64,000 nt of DNA from Aphodoplasma sp045541115 (GCA_045541115.1 JAZQIM010000021.1:81866-145865), one strand, 5' to 3'; shown: positions 52,036 to 61,831, counted from the stretch's first letter. The notes: generated by a model not told the origin, from the sequence alone. Translations and numbers: made by a program.

Positions 52036-53348
52036 TAGTTAATGTAATTGGAGCAGGACTTGCCGGTTGTGAAGCAGCGTGGCAGCTTGCCGAGCGCGGA
52101 ATTTGCGTGCGTCTTTATGAAATGAAGCCGAAGAAACATTCGCCGGCACATCATAGTAACGATTTTGCCGAGCTTGTGTGCAGCAATTCGCTTCGTTCTG
52201 ACCAGCTTTTCAATGGCGTGGGCTTATTAAAAGAGGAAATGAGACGTTTAGGCTCTGTTATCATGAAGTGTGCAGACGAAACACGCGTGCCTGCAGGCGG
52301 TGCACTGGCAGTTGACAGAGAAGGCTTTTCTTCGATGGTTACAAAAAAAATATGTGAACATAAAAATATCGAAGTAATACATGAAGAAGTAGAGCATATA
52401 AACGAAGATGAATATACGATAATTGCATCGGGTCCGCTTACGAGTGATGTTCTTTCAAAGGAAATTGCGCGTATTACGGGCAGCGAGTATCTGCATTTTT
52501 TTGATGCGGCGGCACCGCTTGTGACGAAGGAAAGCATCGACATGGACAATGCGTTTTTTGCCGCAAGATATGAGCGTGGAGATGCGGATTATATTAACTG
52601 CCCGTTAAATGAGCAAGAGTACGAAGTTTTTTATAATGAACTAATAAATGCGCAGACGGCAGAGCTTAAGGAGTTTGAAAATGGCAGGGTGTTTGAGGGT
52701 TGTATGCCGGTTGAAGTTATGGCATCGCGCGGAAAGCAAACGCTGCTTTTTGGCCCGTTAAAGCCTGTCGGAATAATAAATCCCAAAACGGGTAAAGACG
52801 ATTTTTATGCCGTGATACAGCTCCGTCAGGATAATGCCGCAGCAACGCTTTATAATATCGTCGGATTTCAGACACATTTGAAATTTCCTGAACAAAAGCG
52901 AGTATTTTCGCTTATACCGGCGCTTAAAGACGCGCAGTTTGTTCGTTACGGAGTAATGCATAGAAATACGTTTTTAAATTCGCCATCTCTTTTAGATAAA
53001 TATTATCGGCTAAAAGGTAACAAAAAAATATTTTTTGCAGGTCAGATTACGGGCGTGGAAGGGTATGTAGAGTCGGCATCTTCGGGGCTTTTGGCAGGCA
53101 TAAATGCCACACGCGCTATTATGGAAAGAGAGCTTATTGATTTTACATCAAAAACGGCGATAGGAGCACTTGCAAACTATGTTTCAAATCCGAGCGTAAG
53201 TGAATTTCAGCCGATGAACATAAATTTTGGGATTATTGACGGACTCGATGAGAGAGTGAGAAAAAAGAGAGAAAGATACGAAAAAATAGCTGCAAGGGCA
53301 CTTGATGTGCTTGAAAGTATTAAAGGCGAGATGGGGGATATGGTATGA
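52032..53348 (+). CDS. trmFO: Methylenetetrahydrofolate-tRNA-(uracil54-C5)-methyltransferase
   Basis: A 438-residue folate/FAD-dependent enzyme (formerly Gid) that forms m5U54 in tRNAs. The FAD loop is NVIGAGLAGCEAAWQLAERG (residues 4-23). ELVCSNSLRS, RVPAGGALAVDREGF, FAGQITGVEGYVESASSG and the C-terminal NINFGIIDGL are family hallmarks. GTG 52032 overlaps the topA stop (GTGA), so the two are coupled. An ATGA overlap links it to the small membrane protein downstream. Confidence 0.96.
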   Translation: MIVNVIGAGLAGCEAAWQLAERGICVRLYEMKPKKHSPAHHSNDFAELVCSNSLRSDQLFNGVGLLKEEMRRLGSVIMKCADETRVPAGGALAVDREGFSSMVTKKICEHKNIEVIHEEVEHINEDEYTIIASGPLTSDVLSKEIARITGSEYLHFFDAAAPLVTKESIDMDNAFFAARYERGDADYINCPLNEQEYEVFYNELINAQTAELKEFENGRVFEGCMPVEVMASRGKQTLLFGPLKPVGIINPKTGKDDFYAVIQLRQDNAAATLYNIVGFQTHLKFPEQKRVFSLIPALKDAQFVRYGVMHRNTFLNSPSLLDKYYRLKGNKKIFFAGQITGVEGYVESASSGLLAGINATRAIMERELIDFTSKTAIGALANYVSNPSVSEFQPMNINFGIIDGLDERVRKKRERYEKIAARALDVLESIKGEMGDMV

Positions 53349-53611
53349 AAAGGAAGTATGTAAATATTGCGCTTGGCGTATTTTTGGCGATAGTTATTCT
53401 TCTTGCCGTGATAGGCGCTGCGGGGATAGATGTAAGCGTGCTTTCAAAAATTGCAATTATCTGTGCGATGATACTTCTTGTAATAAATTCTCTCTATGAC
53501 ATAAAAGAGGGAAAAGATAAAGTGTTTTGTATAATCATAATCGTTATTGCAGTCCTTGCGATAATTACAAATATAGCATCGATTGTGATGGGAATTATGG
53601 GAATACAATAA
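53345..53611 (+). CDS. Small membrane protein, unknown
   Basis: An 88-residue protein with three hydrophobic spans (about 7-26, 31-48, 60-86) and a short charged loop (DIKEGKDK). Its ATG overlaps the trmFO stop (ATGA), which implies translation by coupling. No recognisable family. The following 275 bases contain only a T-poor hairpin (GCTCA/TGAGC near 53625) and the murA promoter. Confidence 0.65.
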   Translation: MKRKYVNIALGVFLAIVILLAVIGAAGIDVSVLSKIAIICAMILLVINSLYDIKEGKDKVFCIIIIVIAVLAIITNIASIVMGIMGIQ

Positions 53612-53748
53612 CGAAGATCATTTGCTCATGATTGTGAGCAGAACATAACAAAAAGTATATAATGTTTAAAACTTGTGCTGTGCTGCATGCGCTTATATAC
53701 AGGCGATGATGGCAAAGCACAATTTTTTTTAAAAAAAGTAAAAAACTT

Positions 53749-53777
53749 TTGCTTTTTTATAAAAAGAATGTTATAAT
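53749..53777 (+). promoter_or_regulatory. Sigma-A promoter of murA
   Basis: TTGCTT (53749-53754) and TATAAT (53772-53777), 17-base spacer, with a ~105-base leader before the TTG start. Confidence 0.65.
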
Positions 53778-53886
53778 ATATTATAATTGTATTATTATGC
53801 AGTTTTATGGGTTAAAAAAGGAAGTTTTTTGGAAAAATTTGAAGAATATACACAAATTTTTTGGGGAAAATGAGGGGTGAACACTC

Positions 53887-55149
53887 TTGGATAAGCTTAT
53901 AATACGCGGCGGCAATTCGCTTGTTGGCGAGGTTTGTATAAGCGGTGCAAAAAATGCAGCGGTGGCTGTTCTTCCGGCGGCATTACTTGTCAATGGAACA
54001 TGCAGACTTGAAAATATTCCAAAAATAAAAGACGTTTTACTTATATGTGATATAATGCGTGAGCTCGGTGCAAAGGTTTCAATTGAAGATGACGGCGCTA
54101 TTGAAATTGACGCTTCATCTCTTACATACCGCACAGCTCCGTATGAACTTGTCGGAAAAATGCGTGCATCGTATTATCTTATCGGCGCACTTTTAGGCAG
54201 ATTTAAAAAAGCCGAGGTAGCGATGCCGGGCGGATGCGACCTTGGTCCAAGACCGATTGACCAGCACTGCAAAGGATTTGAAGCTCTTGGTGCAACTGTT
54301 GGCGTTGAAAACGGTGTTATACGTGCCGAGGCAAAAGAGCTTGTCGGAAATAACGTATATCTTGATATCGTAAGTGTTGGAGCTACGATGAACATTATGC
54401 TTGCTGCCGTTTTGGCACAGGGCACGACGACGATTGAAAATGCGGCAAAAGAACCGCACATAGTTGACCTTGCAAACTTTTTAAATGCTATGGGTGCAAA
54501 TATCAAGGGCGCAGGCACAGATATAATTAAAATTAAAGGCGTAGAAAGATTACATGGCGGAGTATATTCTATAATTCCCGACCAGATTGAAGCGGGAACC
54601 TTTATGGTAGCAGCAGCTGCAAGCCGCGGCGATGTGCTCATAAAAAATGTTATTCCAAAACATCTTGATTCTATCAGCTCAAAGCTTGTAGAGATGGGTG
54701 TAACTGTTGAGGAATTTGATGACAGCGTGAGAGTTAGCTGCAATAGTGATGTAAAGCTTAACAAGATTTCTGTAAAAACGCTTCCATATCCCGGATTTCC
54801 TACAGATATGCAGCCACAGATTGCGGTGCTTTTGTCTGTGACGGAAGGAACAAGCGTTATCTCGGAAAATGTATGGGATAACAGATTCCAGTATGTCGAT
54901 GAGCTTAAGCGTATGGGCGCAAACATAAAGGTTAACGGACGTATGGCAATGATTGAAGGAGTGAAGAGTTTAAGCGGTGCTCCTGTACGTTCTACTGACT
55001 TGCGTGCCGGTGCAGCAATGGTTATTGCGGCGATTATAGCAAAGGGCGAAAGCGAGATACACGCTCTTCATCATATCGACAGAGGATATGAGAAAATGGA
55101 AGAAAAATTCAGAGCGCTCGGCGCAGATATTATAAGAGTAAGTGAATAA
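53887..55149 (+). CDS. murA: UDP-N-acetylglucosamine 1-carboxyvinyltransferase
   Basis: A 420-residue MurA, which transfers enolpyruvate to UDP-GlcNAc in the first step of peptidoglycan synthesis. The catalytic Cys is present (Cys117 in MPGGCDLGPRPID), so the fosfomycin target residue is intact. SGAKNAAVAVLPAALL opens the first domain and DLRAGAAMVIAA lies near the end of the second. Translation starts at TTG 53887 behind GAGGGGTG. A terminator follows the gene. Confidence 0.97.
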   Translation: MDKLIIRGGNSLVGEVCISGAKNAAVAVLPAALLVNGTCRLENIPKIKDVLLICDIMRELGAKVSIEDDGAIEIDASSLTYRTAPYELVGKMRASYYLIGALLGRFKKAEVAMPGGCDLGPRPIDQHCKGFEALGATVGVENGVIRAEAKELVGNNVYLDIVSVGATMNIMLAAVLAQGTTTIENAAKEPHIVDLANFLNAMGANIKGAGTDIIKIKGVERLHGGVYSIIPDQIEAGTFMVAAAASRGDVLIKNVIPKHLDSISSKLVEMGVTVEEFDDSVRVSCNSDVKLNKISVKTLPYPGFPTDMQPQIAVLLSVTEGTSVISENVWDNRFQYVDELKRMGANIKVNGRMAMIEGVKSLSGAPVRSTDLRAGAAMVIAAIIAKGESEIHALHHIDRGYEKMEEKFRALGADIIRVSE

Positions 55150-55157
55150 ACACAATG

Positions 55158-55191
55158 CGGAGGAATTGCAACCTGCACGTCCTCCGTTTTT
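55158..55191 (+). terminator. Rho-independent terminator after murA
   Basis: A 7-bp stem CGGAGGA / TCCTCCG with a 15-base loop and TTTTTC after it. Confidence 0.82.
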
Positions 55192-55220
55192 CTATAAAAT
55201 GTATGCGGAGAGAATAATTT

Positions 55221-56006
55221 ATGATAAAGTTTTGTTCGCTTGTAAGCGGAAGCAGCGGGAACTGTGTTCTGGTTTCTGATGAAAAGACAAACATTTTAAT
55301 AGATTGCGGTATAAGCAAGCGTCGAGTTGTTGACTTGCTTGCGCGCGCAAATGTCGATGCACAAAATATTGATGCGATACTTGTAACACATGAGCATAGT
55401 GACCACATAAGCGGTGTAGGCGTTATGAGCCGCGCATTTGACATACCTGTATATGCAAATGAGCTTACATGGCAAGCGGTGGGTGACTCACTTGGAAAAA
55501 TTGATAAGAAGAATATAAGATATATAAATCCGGGCGAGAGCTTTGAGATAAAAAGTATTGGCGCTGTTTCGTTTGATACACCGCACGATGCGTCGTCGCC
55601 TGTCGGATACAGCTTTGAGGCAGGTGGCCTTAAGATGTCAATAGCGACCGATATGGGATGCGAGAAGGAAAACGTAATAGACGCACTTTGTGGCAGCGAC
55701 ATTGTTCTTCTTGAGGCAAATCACGACGTACAGATGCTCAAAAACGGAAGCTATCCTGAAATGCTTAAAAAAAGAATACTTGGAAAGCTCGGCCATTTAT
55801 CGAACGAATCGGCGGCTAATATTGCGATAAAGCTTTTAAAGAGCGGCACGCGTGCAATACTTCTCGGTCATTTGAGCGAGCAAAATAATATGCCCGATAT
55901 TGCATATGGTGTTGTAAAAAAAGCTCTTTGCGATGCGGGAGCAAAAATAGACAGGGATATACGGCTTGCAGTTGCGAGCAAAAGTGATATCAGCGGTATG
56001 TTTTAA
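55221..56006 (+). CDS. MBL-fold hydrolase WalJ/YycJ
   Basis: A 261-residue metallo-beta-lactamase-fold protein of the YycJ (WalJ) family. The start FCSLVSGSSGNCVLV and the zinc motif THEHSDH (His57, His59, Asp61, His62) are typical; SIATDMG and GHLSNE supply the remaining ligands. The family has been proposed to act on DNA ends and to influence cell-wall/division coordination in Firmicutes; the substrate is unsettled. It pairs with rlmH here, as YycJ and RlmH genes often do near the Firmicute walRK region, but walRK itself is absent from the window. Confidence 0.9.
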   Translation: MIKFCSLVSGSSGNCVLVSDEKTNILIDCGISKRRVVDLLARANVDAQNIDAILVTHEHSDHISGVGVMSRAFDIPVYANELTWQAVGDSLGKIDKKNIRYINPGESFEIKSIGAVSFDTPHDASSPVGYSFEAGGLKMSIATDMGCEKENVIDALCGSDIVLLEANHDVQMLKNGSYPEMLKKRILGKLGHLSNESAANIAIKLLKSGTRAILLGHLSEQNNMPDIAYGVVKKALCDAGAKIDRDIRLAVASKSDISGMF

Positions 56007-56033
56007 TATGCATTATGGAAATGGGGGCTTACA

Positions 56034-56513
56034 GTGAATATACGAATTATAGCTGTAGGGAAGCTTAAAGAGAAATTTTTTGATGATGCTGCAAATGAAT
56101 ATATAAAAAGGCTTGGAAGGTTTGCAAAAATTGACGTGGTGCAGCTTAATGACGAAAAAATTGCGGATAATGCATCTGAAGGACAGATGAGAATTGTGCT
56201 AAAAAAAGAGGCAGATGCGATTTTGTCAAAAATATCGCCGTCACAGTATGTAATCGCGCTTTGTGTGGAAGGAAAGAAGATGGACTCACCCACGTTTTCG
56301 TACGCAATATCAAATCTCGCAACATCAGGCAAGAGTGATATTGTGTTTGTGATTGGAGGCTCGCTCGGGCTTGATGATTCGGTAAAGTCAAGAGCGAATC
56401 TGCGCCTTAGCTTTTCTGATATGACATTTCCGCATCAGCTTATGAGAGTGATTCTTCTTGAGCAGATATACCGCGCATTTAAAATTGCATCAAACGAAAC
56501 ATATCATAAATAA
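56034..56513 (+). CDS. rlmH: 23S rRNA (pseudouridine1915-N3)-methyltransferase
   Basis: A 159-residue SPOUT methyltransferase that modifies pseudouridine 1915 in helix 69 of 23S rRNA. The start IRIIAVGKLKEKFF, the knot motif FVIGGSLGLDDSV and the C-terminal FSDMTFPHQLMRVILLEQIYRA segment are diagnostic. GTG 56034 is used, preceded by GGGGGC; no in-frame ATG is nearby. It starts 27 bases after walJ. Confidence 0.96.
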   Translation: MNIRIIAVGKLKEKFFDDAANEYIKRLGRFAKIDVVQLNDEKIADNASEGQMRIVLKKEADAILSKISPSQYVIALCVEGKKMDSPTFSYAISNLATSGKSDIVFVIGGSLGLDDSVKSRANLRLSFSDMTFPHQLMRVILLEQIYRAFKIASNETYHK

Positions 56514-56543
56514 TAAAGAATGAAAAATTAAGGAGGATATGGT

Positions 56544-57092
56544 ATGGATAATAAAAAACAGCTTGCAAAGATTGAAAAATGCATGGAGTCATCATCTCTT
56601 TGTGCGATAAGCCGCGATTATATTGATACGTTTTCCTTGTATGGTTATCCGGTGGGCGCATCGGGCGAGCTTGTAGCGATATCTTTTATTTACGATTTTA
56701 TGCCTGACGGCTATAAAATAATAAGAAAGAAAGATATAACCGGTGTCTTTTGCGGACAGCCGGAGCGTTTTTTAGATAATGTCATAAAAAGTGAGCACGA
56801 AGGTTTTAAGCCGGAGCTCAAAGATATGCAGTTGTCGACTATGAAGGCGCTTTGTGATAGCTTAATGCAAGGCGGCCAGATTGTGACGGTAGAATGTGAA
56901 GATTTTGAGGAAAATATCGTTCTTATCGGTAAAATTGCCTCTATAGACGGTAATCTTGTAAGCATAAAAACGTTCGATGCTCTCGGCGTATGGGACAAAG
57001 AAGTATCGAGCGTAGAGCTTGATGATATAACGTGTATAACTATAAAAAATTCGTATGTTAATATAATTTCAAAGTATCTAAAAGAAAAATAA
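56544..57092 (+). CDS. Hypothetical protein, 182 residues
   Basis: I do not recognise the family. The product is soluble (no span or signal peptide). The N-terminal half has a DTFSLYGYPVGASGELVAI segment and the C-terminal half a beta-rich region with IGKIASIDGNLVSIKTFDALG, which looks like a small SH3/Sm-like barrel. AAGGAGGATAT precedes the ATG, and it lies 30 bases after rlmH and 27 before an ABC exporter gene, so it belongs to that transcription unit. A nucleic-acid-binding role is conceivable but unsupported. Confidence 0.75.
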   Translation: MDNKKQLAKIEKCMESSSLCAISRDYIDTFSLYGYPVGASGELVAISFIYDFMPDGYKIIRKKDITGVFCGQPERFLDNVIKSEHEGFKPELKDMQLSTMKALCDSLMQGGQIVTVECEDFEENIVLIGKIASIDGNLVSIKTFDALGVWDKEVSSVELDDITCITIKNSYVNIISKYLKEK

Positions 57093-57119
57093 TCTTTGCA
57101 AAAAGGGACGGAGACTTAT

Positions 57120-58844
57120 ATGAAAAGTATGTTTCGCATGCTAAGACTTGCAAAAAAATATCATAAATATCTTTTGACGGGAATTTTTGGGCTTGTCATA
57201 ACGACTCTTGCACAGCTATATGCGCCGCAGATTTTAAGGGAGGTTATTTCTCTTGTCGGCACAAGCATAAGTGACTTTGCCTCGCAAGGCGTCAGACTGG
57301 CAATAATACTTCTCGCGTTATATGCGTTGCAGGCAATCGGACAATTTTTAAGAAGCTATTTTATTCATTATGCGGCGTGGCATTTTATTGCCGATTTACG
57401 TGTAAGCCTTTTTAAAAAGCTTGAGTCTTTGTCGATGCGCTTTTATCACGATAAGCAGACGGGACAGCTTATGAGCCGTGTTACGAATGATACGGCAACG
57501 CTTGAAGTGCTCATTGCGCACGCTGCACCCGATTTGTGTGTAAATGCAATAACGCTTGTCGGAGTTAGCGTAATATTGTTTTGTACGAACTGGCGATTGG
57601 CACTTGTGAGCCTTGCGCTTATGCCACTTATCGGCGTTTGTGTGTGGTATTATGCAACTAAGGTAAGACCGATTTTTAAGCACTCACATCAGAAGCTTGC
57701 AGAGCTTAATGCCGTTTTGCAAGACGATTTGTCGGGCATGAAGGAAATACAGCTTTTTAACCAGCAAAAGAAGGAAAAAACAAAGATAAAAAATAAAGCC
57801 CATGAGCAGCGCGACATTACAATGATGGCTCTTACGCGCGGATCAATATATCATCCGAGCGTAGAATTCTTAAATCATCTCGGAACAGTTTTGGTCGTTG
57901 TTTTTGGTGCACTTATGGCATCACGCGGCGTTATGGAAGCAGACGATATTGTTGCGTTTTTATTATACCTTAGCATGCTTTATCAGCCGATAAGTACGCT
58001 CGGCAGATTAAATGAGGATTTGCAAAATTCACTTGCGGCATCGGAACGTGTGTTTGAGCTGCTCGATACAGAATCGGATATAAAAGACAGCGTCGATGCG
58101 TACGATATGGGCACGGCGGAAGGTAGAATTGAATTTGAAAATGTTTGCTTTAATTATAATGACAATGCCGATGTTTTAAAGGATATATCAATTGCGATTG
58201 AGCCCGGCGAGACGCTTGCTTTGGTAGGGCCGACAGGAGTAGGCAAGACGACGTTTATTAGCCTTGTCGCACGATTTTATGACCCTGTGTCAGGCAGAAT
58301 TACTATTGATGGACACGATTTAAAAGATATTACACAAAAGAGTCTCAGAGACAATATAAGCATCGTCTTGCAGGATGTGTTTTTATTTAATGGCACTGTG
58401 TATGAAAATATTGCATACGGAATTGAAAATGCGACGCGTGAGCAGGTAATAAATGCAGCAAAGGTAGCAAATGCCCACGAGTTTATATCCGAGATGGAAG
58501 ATGGCTATGACACGCTTATAGGCGAGAGAGGAATAAGACTTTCGGGTGGACAGAAACAGCGTATTTCGATTGCAAGAGCGATTCTTCGAAATACGAGCGT
58601 GCTTATACTTGATGAAGCGACGGCGTCTGTTGATACGGCGACTGAACGACTCATACAGCAGGCGATCGACAAAGTTATTGAAAACAGAACGACGATTATT
58701 ATAGCACATCGCCTTTCGACGGTAAGGAATGCAGACAAAATTGCAGTTTTGTACGAGGGAGAAATTGTCGAAGTGGGAACACACGATGAGCTTATAGAAA
58801 AAGGCGGTATGTATGCCTCTCTTTGTCAGGCACAGCTGTCATAA
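57120..58844 (+). CDS. ABC exporter half-transporter (homodimer type)
   Basis: A 574-residue ABC exporter with six spans in the first 310 residues and a complete nucleotide-binding domain: Walker A GPTGVGKT from residue 370, signature LSGGQKQR, Walker B LILDEATASVD with catalytic Glu499, and AHRLSTVRNAD at the H-loop. Unlike the pair at 45-48.5 kb it has all catalytic residues, which fits a homodimer. ATG 57120 follows GGACGGAG. The substrate may be lipid-like or a drug; MsbA/YknU-like placement is only by overall similarity. Confidence 0.9.
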   Translation: MKSMFRMLRLAKKYHKYLLTGIFGLVITTLAQLYAPQILREVISLVGTSISDFASQGVRLAIILLALYALQAIGQFLRSYFIHYAAWHFIADLRVSLFKKLESLSMRFYHDKQTGQLMSRVTNDTATLEVLIAHAAPDLCVNAITLVGVSVILFCTNWRLALVSLALMPLIGVCVWYYATKVRPIFKHSHQKLAELNAVLQDDLSGMKEIQLFNQQKKEKTKIKNKAHEQRDITMMALTRGSIYHPSVEFLNHLGTVLVVVFGALMASRGVMEADDIVAFLLYLSMLYQPISTLGRLNEDLQNSLAASERVFELLDTESDIKDSVDAYDMGTAEGRIEFENVCFNYNDNADVLKDISIAIEPGETLALVGPTGVGKTTFISLVARFYDPVSGRITIDGHDLKDITQKSLRDNISIVLQDVFLFNGTVYENIAYGIENATREQVINAAKVANAHEFISEMEDGYDTLIGERGIRLSGGQKQRISIARAILRNTSVLILDEATASVDTATERLIQQAIDKVIENRTTIIIAHRLSTVRNADKIAVLYEGEIVEVGTHDELIEKGGMYASLCQAQLS

Positions 58845-58906
58845 ATGATAAAAATTATTAAAGTGCTGTTTAGACTTAATTTATTTAAATGGAAGGATGA
58901 TTTATT

Positions 58907-60775
58907 TTGGCTACAAAGGAGTTTAAATCCGAGTCGAAAAGACTTTTGGATATGATGATCAATTCAATTTATACGCATAAAGAAATTTTTATGCGCGAGC
59001 TTATATCAAATGCAAATGATGCACTTGATAAGCTTTATTATAAGTCGTTGTCGGATGAAAATATAACGTTTGAAAGCGACAAGTTTTATATAAGAATTTC
59101 AATAGACCGCGAAAAACGCCTTCTTACGATAAGCGACAGCGGCATAGGAATGGATAAAGATGAGCTTGAAGAAAATCTCGGTACGATTGCAAAGAGCGGC
59201 TCGCTTGCATTTAAAAAAGAAAATGAGATTAAGGAAGGCGTCGACATTATAGGTCAGTTCGGCGTAGGTTTTTATGCGGCGTTCATGGTGGCTGACTGCG
59301 TGAGTGTACTTAGCAGAAAGTTTGGTTCTGATGAGGCGTATTTATGGCAGTCGAGCGGTGTGGACGGATACGATATAACGAGCGCCGAGATGGATACTTA
59401 CGGAACACAGATAACGCTTAGTATAAAGAAAAATACAGACGACGAAAATTATGACGAGTTTTTAGATGAGTATAAGATAAAAAGCCTTGTTAAAAAATAT
59501 TCCGACTATATCAAATATCCGATAAAGATGCTTTGCACAAAGCAAAGGCTCAAAGATGGAAGCGAAAATGAGTATGAAACTTATAGCGAAGATGAAACGC
59601 TAAACAGTATGGTTCCGATATGGAAAAAGAGTAAGGCAGAACTTACTGATGAGCAGTATAACAATTTTTATAAAGAGAAGTTTTTTGATTTTGATGACCC
59701 GCTAAAGACAATCCACACAAGCGCCGACGGTCTTGTGAGCTATACTGCGCTTATGTATATACCGAAGCGTGCACCATATGATTATTACACAAAAGAATTT
59801 AAAAAAGGATTGCAGCTATATTCAAACGGCGTTTTGATAATGGATAAGTGCGAAGATTTATTGCCTGATTATTTTGGGTTTGTAAGAGGACTTGTTGATT
59901 CGGCTGATTTGTCTCTTAATATCTCGCGCGAAATCCTCCAGCATGACAGGCAACTCAAGGCAATTGCGACAAACATTAAGAAGAAAATAAAAAATGAGCT
60001 TGAGCTTATGCTAAAAAATGAGCGTGAATGTTATGAGCAGTTCTATAAATCATTTTCGCGTCCGATAAAGTTTGGTATATACGATAATTTTGGCGCAGAA
60101 AAGGACTTTTTGAAAGACCTTATCATGTTCTATTCATCGAGCGAAAAAAAGAATGTTACACTTGGTGAATATGTGTCCCGCATGGGCGATGAGCAAAAGT
60201 ATATATACTATGCCTCGGGTGAAAACATAGAAATGATTGACCGCCTGCCACAGACGGAAATTGTAAAGGAAGCAGGCTTTGAGATACTGTATCTTTGCGA
60301 GGATGTGGATGAATTTGCAATAAAAATTCTTGCAGATTATGACGGCAAAGAATTTAAGTCTGTGTCAAGCAGCGACCTTGGATTTGAAAACGAAAACAAG
60401 GAAGAATGTGAAAATGAGAACAAGGATTTGTTTGATTTTTTGAAAAAAGCGCTTGATGGAAAAGTGAGCGATGTAAAGGCAAGCACAAGATTAAAGACGC
60501 ATCCTGTATGCATTTCAAGTGTGGGTGATATATCGCTTGAGATGGAAAAAGTGTTAAACTCTATGCCTACTGAGCAGAAGGTAAAGGCTCAAAGAGTACT
60601 CGAGTTAAATACAGCGCATCCTGTGTTTGAAAAGTTAAAAGAGCTATACACAAAAGATGATGATACTCTTAAAAAGTACGCCGATGTACTCTATAACAGT
60701 GCACTGCTTATCGAAGGACTTACGATTGAAAATCCGGTTGAATTTTCAAATAATATCTGTGATATTATAAAATAA
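58907..60775 (+). CDS. htpG: Chaperone HtpG (Hsp90)
   Basis: A 622-residue bacterial Hsp90. The GHKL ATPase domain shows ELISNANDALDKL, ISDSGIGMDKDEL and IGQFGVGFYAAFMVAD; the middle domain contains LYSNGVLIMDKCEDLLPDYFG-type sequence (read as LYSNGVLIMD ... LLPDYFGFVRG) and the catalytic-loop Arg region NISREILQHD. TTG 58907 is the start, behind GGAAGGATG. No CIRCE element is upstream, so heat control by HrcA is not indicated. Confidence 0.96.
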   Translation: MATKEFKSESKRLLDMMINSIYTHKEIFMRELISNANDALDKLYYKSLSDENITFESDKFYIRISIDREKRLLTISDSGIGMDKDELEENLGTIAKSGSLAFKKENEIKEGVDIIGQFGVGFYAAFMVADCVSVLSRKFGSDEAYLWQSSGVDGYDITSAEMDTYGTQITLSIKKNTDDENYDEFLDEYKIKSLVKKYSDYIKYPIKMLCTKQRLKDGSENEYETYSEDETLNSMVPIWKKSKAELTDEQYNNFYKEKFFDFDDPLKTIHTSADGLVSYTALMYIPKRAPYDYYTKEFKKGLQLYSNGVLIMDKCEDLLPDYFGFVRGLVDSADLSLNISREILQHDRQLKAIATNIKKKIKNELELMLKNERECYEQFYKSFSRPIKFGIYDNFGAEKDFLKDLIMFYSSSEKKNVTLGEYVSRMGDEQKYIYYASGENIEMIDRLPQTEIVKEAGFEILYLCEDVDEFAIKILADYDGKEFKSVSSSDLGFENENKEECENENKDLFDFLKKALDGKVSDVKASTRLKTHPVCISSVGDISLEMEKVLNSMPTEQKVKAQRVLELNTAHPVFEKLKELYTKDDDTLKKYADVLYNSALLIEGLTIENPVEFSNNICDIIK

Positions 60776-60814
60776 TAAGTATGTATATCAAATGAGATAA
60801 AAGGAGGCTTTGTC

Positions 60815-61651
60815 ATGCTTCATATAGGTTGTCATCTTTCGGTTTCAAAAGGCTATTATAATATGGGCAAAGAGGCGCTCACGGTAGGTGCGGACACGTT
60901 TCAGTTTTTTACGCGCAATCCGCGCGGCGCGAGTGCAAAACAACTCGATTTAGACGATGTAAAAAGTCTTAATGAGCTTATGCGCGAAAATAAATTTGCG
61001 CCGATTGTGGCGCATGCACCATATACACTCAACGCATGCTCTGCTGACGAAAATATAAGACGGCTTGCAAAGAAAATGATGCGTGAGGATTTGCATAACC
61101 TTGAGAATGTACAAAGCGCACTATATAATTTTCATCCCGGCAGTCATGTAGGACAAGGTGTCGAGAAGGGGATTGAGTATATTTGTGAGATGCTCAACAT
61201 CATTTTGTTTGAAGAGCAAAAAACTCTCGTACTTTTAGAAACGATGTCAGGAAAAGGCAGCGAGATTGGTGCAACATTTGAGCAGATACGCGACATTATT
61301 GACGGCGTTACACTAAATGAAAAGCTTGGCGTATGTCTTGACACATGCCATGTAAACGATGGCGGATACGATATAGTAAGCAATCTCGATGGTGTTTTGG
61401 AAGAGTTTGATAAGATTGTGGGTATAGACAGGCTAAAAGCTATTCATATAAATGATAGCCTTAATCCGCTTTCTTCGCACAAGGACCGCCATGCAAAGAT
61501 TGGCGAAGGGCATATAGGAATTGAAGCGTTTGAAAGAATTGTAAACCATCCGTATTTGCGCGATTTGCCGTTTAATCTTGAAACGCCTTGTGATCTTGAT
61601 GGGTATGCTGAAGAGATAAGGCTTTTGCGCAGCTTGTATAAGGAGAAATAG
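60815..61651 (+). CDS. nfo: Endonuclease IV (AP endonuclease)
   Basis: A 278-residue Nfo, a three-zinc AP endonuclease of base-excision repair. The metal ligand segments appear in order: GCHLSV, VAHAPY, NFHPGSH, LLETMSGKGSE, LDTCHVNDGGYD, HINDS, KDRHAKIGEGHIG and NLETP. AAAGGAGG precedes the ATG. It lies 40 bases after htpG. All ligands are present. Confidence 0.97.
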   Translation: MLHIGCHLSVSKGYYNMGKEALTVGADTFQFFTRNPRGASAKQLDLDDVKSLNELMRENKFAPIVAHAPYTLNACSADENIRRLAKKMMREDLHNLENVQSALYNFHPGSHVGQGVEKGIEYICEMLNIILFEEQKTLVLLETMSGKGSEIGATFEQIRDIIDGVTLNEKLGVCLDTCHVNDGGYDIVSNLDGVLEEFDKIVGIDRLKAIHINDSLNPLSSHKDRHAKIGEGHIGIEAFERIVNHPYLRDLPFNLETPCDLDGYAEEIRLLRSLYKEK

Positions 61652-61660
61652 GCAAAGTTA

Positions 61661-61689
61661 TTGACAAAACAAGAAAAACATCATATAAT
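61661..61689 (+). promoter_or_regulatory. Sigma-A promoter of the FMN riboswitch-ribU unit
   Basis: Exact TTGACA (61661-61666) and TATAAT (61684-61689), 17-base spacer, ending ten bases before the aptamer. Confidence 0.93.
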
Positions 61690-61698
61690 AGATATGAA

Positions 61699-61808
61699 AA
61701 TCTTCAGGGCAGGGTGCAAGTCCCTACCGGTGGTACAGCCCACGAGCCAGTTATGGTTGATTTGGTGAAATTCCAGAGCCGACGGTTACAGTCCGGATGA
61801 GAGAAGAT
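61699..61808 (+). promoter_or_regulatory. FMN riboswitch (RFN element) aptamer
   Basis: The conserved RFN segments are all visible in order: ATCTTCAGGGCAGGGTG, AGTCCCTACCGGTGG, AGCCCACGAGCC, GAGCCGACGGTTACAGT, CCGGATGAGAGAAGAT. The first and last segments close helix P1. It senses FMN and, through the terminator at 61832, should switch off ribU when FMN is plentiful. The 304 bases between nfo and ribU hold this element, its promoter, the terminator and a second hairpin. Confidence 0.97.
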
Positions 61809-61831
61809 GATGTGCATTATTGCGCCTGTAC

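Noticed and set aside
53887..55149. MurA with the fosfomycin-resistant Cys-to-Asp change (CDLG motif looked suspicious)
   Set aside because: The catalytic Cys117 is present; the Asp is the following residue.
58845..58906. CIRCE heat-shock operator before htpG
   Set aside because: Only an AGTGCT-like half is present, without the inverted partner at the proper distance.
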